Below, piece by piece: positions 58,388 through 64,000 of a stretch of 64,000 bases of DNA. The position numbers and the translations under genes were made by a program. The notes under the pieces were generated by a model. It searched no databases. It was not told the origin of the DNA and saw only the letters and a list, made by a program, of their open reading frames with translations. The DNA lies in assembly GCA_964036295.1 (NCBI GenBank), contig OZ038465.1, positions 13,706,667 through 13,770,666 of the forward strand. The letters run 5' to 3'. Origin of the DNA: Plumapathes pennacea. Taxonomy: Eukaryota > Cnidaria > Anthozoa > Antipatharia > Myriopathidae. Numbering within the stretch: the stretch's first letter is position 1; the number at the start of each line of letters is the position of its first letter.

Positions 58388-61300
58388 ATGGGATCAGCAT
58401 TCGAATGGAAAGGAGAACCTTTGCAAGTTCTGCTGTGCTGTTGTATGTTTATTATACTGTCGTGGCTTCTGACAAAGCTGATTGCACTGACCCGCAAGAA
58501 AGGTCTTCATGTTGGAGACCCACAGAAGGGACATCAATGGCACTTTACTGAATTTCTGGATAAACCGACGTACTGTAATTCCTGCCAGAGCACTTTAGTT
58601 CGAGGGTTCTACTGCGAGAGCTGCATCGTGTGTGTTCACGTTGGATGCGTCGAAAATGCAACGAATCGCTTCGCCTGTAAAGCTCTCGTGCTCTCCAAAA
58701 GCAACCCAACGAAACACCACTGGGTTCGAGGGAATCTTCCTCTCTGTAGCGTGTGTAGTGTCTGTGGTTTTCATTGTGGTTCCGAGCCAAAATTGTGTGA
58801 TTTACGGTGCGTTTGGTGTCAGGAGAAAATGCATGACAGCTGCTTAAGAACTAGCAAGACTTCAGACTGTGATTTCGGTAAATATCGAACGCTAATCCTT
58901 CCTCCACAGTGTGTTAGTTTGAATCTGGTTAAATGGACCACACAGAAGAAACGCCATGTCGTGCGAGAAGTCAGCCCACCGGCGATAAACAACTGGAGTC
59001 CGTTGTTAGTGTTTGCAAATCGAAAGAGTGGGGACAACGAAGGAGAGAGACTCTTGAGAGCATTCAGAGGAGTGCTGAATCCACTGCAGGTGCGAATGAT
59101 ACGAAATAAGGAAGCCATAAAAGTGACCACTAATTACCTCTCCCCACCCCCTAATGACTTGTATTTTTGTATTCAGTGTTACAAATTCCCCTTCCAGGGA
59201 ATGAGAAACTGACAAACTTTGTCCATTTCCTCAATCATAACAACAGCAGTTGATTTCAATTCATTGCTACTAAAAAGTAAAATAATGATTGATATGAGGT
59301 TTTTGACTAATGTCAGGTCTATGTAATGAGTTAATGAGTAAGCATTTGCTCCACTTCCCAGCAAGACAGGGCTTGCACACAATGTAAATATTTGGTTAGA
59401 TCCTGCGATGCAGGTGTTCCATTTATTTTCAGGCAAAATTCTTTTAGGAGTAGGACTGGGGTGAGACAAAAGCTGCGGACGGGGAAGGGGAGGCTGGAGG
59501 AAAATGGGGAGGGGGGAGGGAGGCAGAGGTCCCCTCCCCCACCCCCTTCCCCTCTGCAGCTTTCTTCTCGTCCCACTTCCACTCCCAAACAAATTTTGCC
59601 CGAAAACGAATGGGAACGCCTGCACTGCAGGCTAGCTAGATAGTAATAGCAAGTAACTGCTGACCAATATTAGAAGTGACATCAAATACCAAGGGAACAA
59701 AGCATGGAGAGGGGACAATGATGTGGATTAGCCTACACTTGTGGATTTCTGTCAATATTACTGAAGATACATGACATGATGATGATGATTTAACATCTTT
59801 TTCTCATTCCTTGGTATATGCATGCACTATCCTTTCCCTCTACTCTTAGGTGATTGATTTACATGAAGTCCCTCCAGAGTCGGCTTTGGAGTTTTGTAAG
59901 CTGCTTCCAGAGTACCGCTGTCGCATTCTTGTTTGCGGAGGAGATGGAAGTGTAGGGTGGGTGCTTGCAGCCTTGGACAAAGTCAAATTAAAGGTACAGT
60001 ACAGAAAAACTGAGAATGCATCAATAAAGTGGATATGGATGCACTGAATACCGCAAAGCAGACATGCAATATTTCTACACCCACATCTTTTTTCCTGTAA
60101 ACTCACATCAGTCTCCTACTTTAAATGTGAACTACCATGGTTAGAACTTATTTTTCTTTAAATATAGTTTATTGCTTATATCACATAACAGAAAGTTAGA
60201 AATAGAAGTATGACTTTGAGTCAATTTTCTGGCAGAAGTAGGCTTCAGTTCTAAATTTCAGCCCCACCAGAGAGAACTTAACTGAGTGGGTACCAGATCC
60301 CCAGCCTGAATTTGTCATCCAAAACTCCCAAACCAGCATTACACTACAGCGCTGTGTTTGTTTGGAACTGGGTCCACTGTATTCTGACTTTCAAAATTAT
60401 TAAAAATCATCACCAATAAGACAGTACTGTAAGCACTAAATTGCTAATAATGGCAAACTAATAATAACTAATAATAAACTAATAACTAAACTAATAACTA
60501 ATAATAAACTAATAAATTAATAATAAACTAATAACTAATAATGACATCAGACTGACAGAGTGTAATGATAAACCCAGTTATGTTTTTCCATTATAGGTCC
60601 AAGCAACATGCAGCCTAAACCATAATCAGCAACAGTTTTGTTCTTTAATGTCTTGATCATTTCACGTGTTCTTTTTTCTCTAGCTGCCCCCATATATTGC
60701 AATTCTTCCACTTGGAACTGGAAATGACCTAGCACGTGTTCTTGGTTGGGGAAGTGGGTATACAGGTGAAGAGAACATTGATGAAATCATGTCCTATCTG
60801 CTCTCAGCAAAAGTCACTCCACTTGACAGGTACTGTACAAAAGATTAATTTTGCATAAGTGTTAATGGAGTTTATTCCCAGATTTCGATATTGTTGTGAT
60901 AAATCAACTAAAAGTCAAAATGGGAAAGCCCTTCATCATTTGGTCTTTTTGTTGATTTATCATGCATTTTACCTCCATGCCAATACAGTCTAAAACTAGT
61001 TTTCACAAGTACTGGCATTTCATTCTATGTTAATTGTTAGCCAGGGTATTCTTTTATTGATCTCTTTCAAACTTTGTGCCACTGCCATAAGTTATATATT
61101 ATATTCCCAGTGTGGATTGACCTTTGATGCATGATCCTTTCAATCTGCATTGAACTTCCTAAGTGAATTTTATTCCATCGAATAATCTTTTTGCAGGTGG
61201 AAAATTACAGTGGAAAGTAATCGAGGATATTTTAATGTTAGAAAGCCAAAAAAGGTAAGGAGTAATAAATAATAAATATATACTTTAGTGCTGCATGCAA

Positions 61301-63219
61301 CTGTATAAACTCCAGAACTTCACTCCGGGACTAACAGCCACTGGTTACCACATAACAAAAGCTGCTGTGATAATGGCATAAACTTGAATTTTGTCTGTTG
61401 ATTTATTTTATTTTCTTGTGATAGGGCAAATTGTTTTCTTTTTCTTTCTCTTTTTTGTTTTAGGTGTTCTGGATGAATAACTATTTCTCTGTTGGCTGTG
61501 ATGCAAAAGTTGTCTTAAACTTTCATCTGCACCGTGAAAGTCAGCCATCTTTATTTACCAACAGACTGATAAACAAGGTTGCTATTTGTTTTTCATAACA
61601 GTACTTAACAAATGTACATCTGGCAGTTCATATACTGCTATCTATTTCACATCATAAGATAAGGTAGATATTACGCAAAATTAGATTGGCAATGGTAGTA
61701 ATTTGCATACCATAACTCGACATTATTATTATGACAAGGGTCTTATAAGAGGCAGCACTTCATTTCTCCTCGAGAATTATTACTGGTTATCAGTATTCTT
61801 CCCACAAATAATACCGTTTTCGGATTACCCATCATTTTGGTTGATAACAGTCCGAGTATTTCACTATTCTCATTCCGGAATGCACCCTTGTTTGACAGGC
61901 AGTATATGGTATCTATGGTGCTAGAGATGTTTTACAGCAGGACTGCAAAGACCTCCATGAACTTGTTGAGGTTTGTAAATGTTATGTGGTAATCATTTGC
62001 CAAAATTGAACCAAGTTTGTGTGGTTGCATGTGCGGCACTTTCTGGCTGGTTGAAGCAAGTGAACCAGGGGTGAAATAATGTGCGATTGGTCAAGCCAGT
62101 TCAGCAAACGTTGGTCAAACGTTCCACAACCATCCAGTATTTTTCTGTTTGTGTGGTTGTGTAGCACTTTCTGATTGGTTGAAGCAAGCCAATCAGGAGT
62201 GAAGTAATGTATGATTGGTCAAGCCAGTTCAACGTAAGTCAAACGTTTTATAATCGTGCAGTATTTTTCTGTTTGGTGTTTTCTAGCTGGAGATGGATGG
62301 TAAGAAGATGGAGCTGCCTGAACTTGAGGGGATAGTAGTGCTGAACATCAACAGCTGGTGTGGTGGATGCGACATGTGGCCAGACAAGGCAGACCAAGAC
62401 TGTCCCCCCTCCTGGTCAGTAGGTTATTTCTGTTTATGATATGAGTAATTTTTTTTCTTTTTTTTCTTTTTTTTTTTCTTTTTTTCTTTGGCATTGACGT
62501 TGTTTTGTCTTGTTTCTAGCATAAATGATGGCGTCTTAGAGGTAGCTGGACTTTACTCTTCGTTGCACATTGCCAGACTTCAAGTGAACTTGGCAGACCC
62601 TCTGCGCATCGGACAAGCACGTTCAATAAAGGTGCAGAAGGAACACTTGTTTTAATGTTTGTATGTAGTATGTATGTTTGTTCGTTTTTCTGTGGTGGTG
62701 TTTCTGCAGTGATTACAGGCAGAGTAGGCAACTACCACGGTTTTTTCCGTCCAAACTAAGCTTGAAATATTGTATACGAAAAAATTCGGTAATTGTGAAC
62801 AAGTTGAACTATCGGTATGTGGTCGATAACGTGGTCAGTAACGTGATCGGGATGTGGTCGGTAGTGGTCAGTAACGCTTTTCATTTTCGAAAACGTTTAT
62901 TTAGTGGTCACACCTTTGTGTTTCATTTGATGGTTCAGTAGTTGGAAGTTTTCTAAGTCGAATCAATTTTGCCCTCAGTGACGAAAGTGTTGGAAAACTT
63001 TCAGGTGTACGATCTCCTGACATTAAATACTTCATCAACCAAGTGTTGGTGGACCCACTAACAAGTTTTTACATTTTGTCTTTCCAGCTAACTTTAAACG
63101 GTACAAGGACTCTTCCGGTACAAGTGGATGGGGAGCCCTGGGAGCAAGGACCTTGTGTAATAACGATTACGCACCACCAGCAAGCCCTGATGCTTTCTAA
63201 GGAGGACAAGATGGATTAA
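58388..63219 (+). CDS. DGKE: Diacylglycerol kinase epsilon (9 exons)
   Basis: Exons 58388-59089, 59850-59993, 60684-60829, 61197-61254, 61464-61577, 61899-61970, 62287-62414, 62520-62631 and 63088-63219 join in phase to 535 aa (human about 567). It phosphorylates diacylglycerol to phosphatidic acid at membranes; epsilon forms prefer arachidonoyl-DAG in the phosphatidylinositol cycle (family knowledge). Seen here: an N-terminal hydrophobic helix at about 12-34, two Cys/His-rich C1 domains (49-97 and about 110-161), the catalytic domain with the ATP-binding GGDGSVGW at 264-271, [16 protein letters not shown], and the accessory domain with NYFSVG and a conserved close ([13 protein letters not shown]). 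No EF-hands, PH domain or ankyrin repeats, which separates it from other DGK types. The ATG has A at -3 and G at +4. All introns are GT-AG; the exon 5 donor (gttgct) is weak. Confidence 0.95.
59400..59632. mobile_element. Foldback MITE in DGKE intron 1
   Basis: The left half (gatgcaggtgttccattt, ttcaggcaaaattctttta) is the imperfect inverse of the right half (caaattttgcccgaaaacga, gggaacgcctgc). A G-rich arm joins a C-rich arm at the centre, so the transcript could fold into a hairpin of about 230 bases. Confidence 0.75.
60460..60545 (+). repeat. AT-rich tandem repeat (taataaactaa type) in DGKE intron 2
   Basis: Irregular repeats of aataataaactaataacta. Confidence 0.85.
62015..62278 (+). repeat. 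Tandem duplication, unit 132 bp, in DGKE intron 6
   Basis: Copies begin at 62015 and 62147 with gtttgtgtggttg. They share gattggtcaagccagttca and cagtatttttctgttt. The second copy ends eight bases before exon 7, so its pyrimidine-rich end forms the splice acceptor tract. Confidence 0.9.
62450..62490 (+). repeat. T-rich run in DGKE intron 7
   Basis: Mostly poly-T with single C interruptions between exons 7 and 8. It may serve as an extended polypyrimidine tract. Confidence 0.9.
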
Positions 63220-63249
63220 CTTCCCTGTGACCCACTAAGATAATAATAG

Positions 63250-63745
63250 CGCGGTTTTTCGGATGACTTTCGTAAAACCAAAATTTTAAAGTACACCACC
63301 AATCAGAGAGGCTGTAAGAAACAGTTAGAGCCGTTTTCGGGAGACTGTCGAAAACCAAAACGAAAACCAAAGTGAGTATCACAACCAATCACAGAGGCTG
63401 TAAGAAACAGAGCCGTTTTCGGGAGACTGTCGACAACCAAAACCAAAACCAAAGTGAGTATCACAACCAATCAGAGAGGCTTTAAGACACACTTTCAACC
63501 AATCAGAAGCCAATTGAAAGTAATTCGAGTTTAGTTTTACTTTGAAGAAGAAACCAAACAGCAGTGTGAGGAAACGCTATCGCCACTTGCTTGCGTGAGA
63601 ATATCGAAATCAGGTTTTGATTCTGTTCCTGATTGGACAAGAATGAGCTGCTAAACTTGTTTGGACCAATCAAACAGCGTAGCAAACGCAAAACCAAAGC
63701 AATCACACGATTACTTTGGCAGTCATCCGGAAACGGCTCTAAAGT
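63250..63745. mobile_element. Repeat element just 3' of DGKE
   Basis: Two tandem units (63295-63381 and 63382-63465) share gaggctgtaagaaacag, agccgttttcgggagactgt and accaaagtgagtatcac. The right end (agtcatccggaaacggctct) is the inverse of agagccgttttcgg motifs at the left, as in a TIR element. A related copy lies at 39755-40032. The region probably overlaps the DGKE 3' UTR. Confidence 0.7.
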
Positions 63746-64000
63746 AATTTGTGTTTGGTTTACTCTGAAGAAAAAACAACATCAGCGGTGCGAAAAACAC
63801 TTAAGAAGTGATTAACTGTCTTTGGTTTTAATAATAACCATTCAATAGTGCGGGACCCAATATAAAGGAAAAAACAAACTGGGAGCGCATACTAAACATA
63901 CGAAATCTATATATAGGTGAGAATGCCAAGCATACCAATACCACGTGTTTCACGGGAAAACGTATTATATGGCTCACTAGTCCATGATAGAAATAAGACA
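63746..64000. other. Window end, no feature seen
   Basis: Short AT-rich non-coding sequence with no recognisable gene or repeat. Confidence 0.5.

Noticed and set aside
58545..58790. 81-aa - strand frame opposite DGKE exon 1
   Set aside because: It is antisense to the C1-domain coding region, without independent support.

Overview
The window looks like nuclear DNA of an anthozoan cnidarian, most probably a stony coral or close hexacoral relative. The sequence shows an AT-rich genome with clustered intronless 7TM receptor genes, intron-rich housekeeping genes with GT/AG splice sites, and many short inverted-repeat elements. The species assignment is inference from gene content and style; no marker gene fixes it.

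Region 1 (1-23.1 kb) is a head-to-tail array on the + strand of eleven single-exon rhodopsin-like (class A-type) receptor loci. Eight are full-length open frames (2262, 4241, 8774, 11414, 13975, 16327, 19976, 22191). One (452) is open but has lost TM6. Two (6684, 17777) are broken. All share a nearly invariant cytoplasmic-side core: a basic first loop, the TM2 segment, and an E-T-A triplet where class A receptors carry D-R-Y. The segments facing outward differ strongly. Two tail types exist: a long conserved C-tail (loci 1-4) and a short one ending just after helix 8 (loci 5-11). Spacers repeat too: each carries a common upstream block, and several hold decayed receptor fragments. The array probably continues left of the window.

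Region 2 (23-44 kb) is gene-poor. It holds two unrelated intronless receptors: an orphan class A receptor on the - strand (26014-26940) and a peptide-receptor-like one on the + strand (36882-37973). The rest is repeats, including two elements bounded by TTAA and several MITE-like inverted repeats.

Region 3 (44-64 kb) holds three conserved spliced genes. A 17-exon mitochondrial alanine-glyoxylate aminotransferase 2 (AGXT2) lies on the - strand (44373-52979). A three-exon paired-like homeobox gene lies on the - strand (53757-55316). A nine-exon diacylglycerol kinase epsilon (DGKE) lies on the + strand (58388-63219). I joined every exon by reading frame and splice phase; all three give uninterrupted proteins (513, 214 and 535 aa).

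No rRNA, CRISPR array, operon or canonical tRNA was found. A tRNA-like sequence at 57.7 kb looks SINE-derived. The most unusual part of the window is the receptor array: its missing D-R-Y arginine, homogenised core, chimeric and deleted members, and fossil fragments in the spacers.
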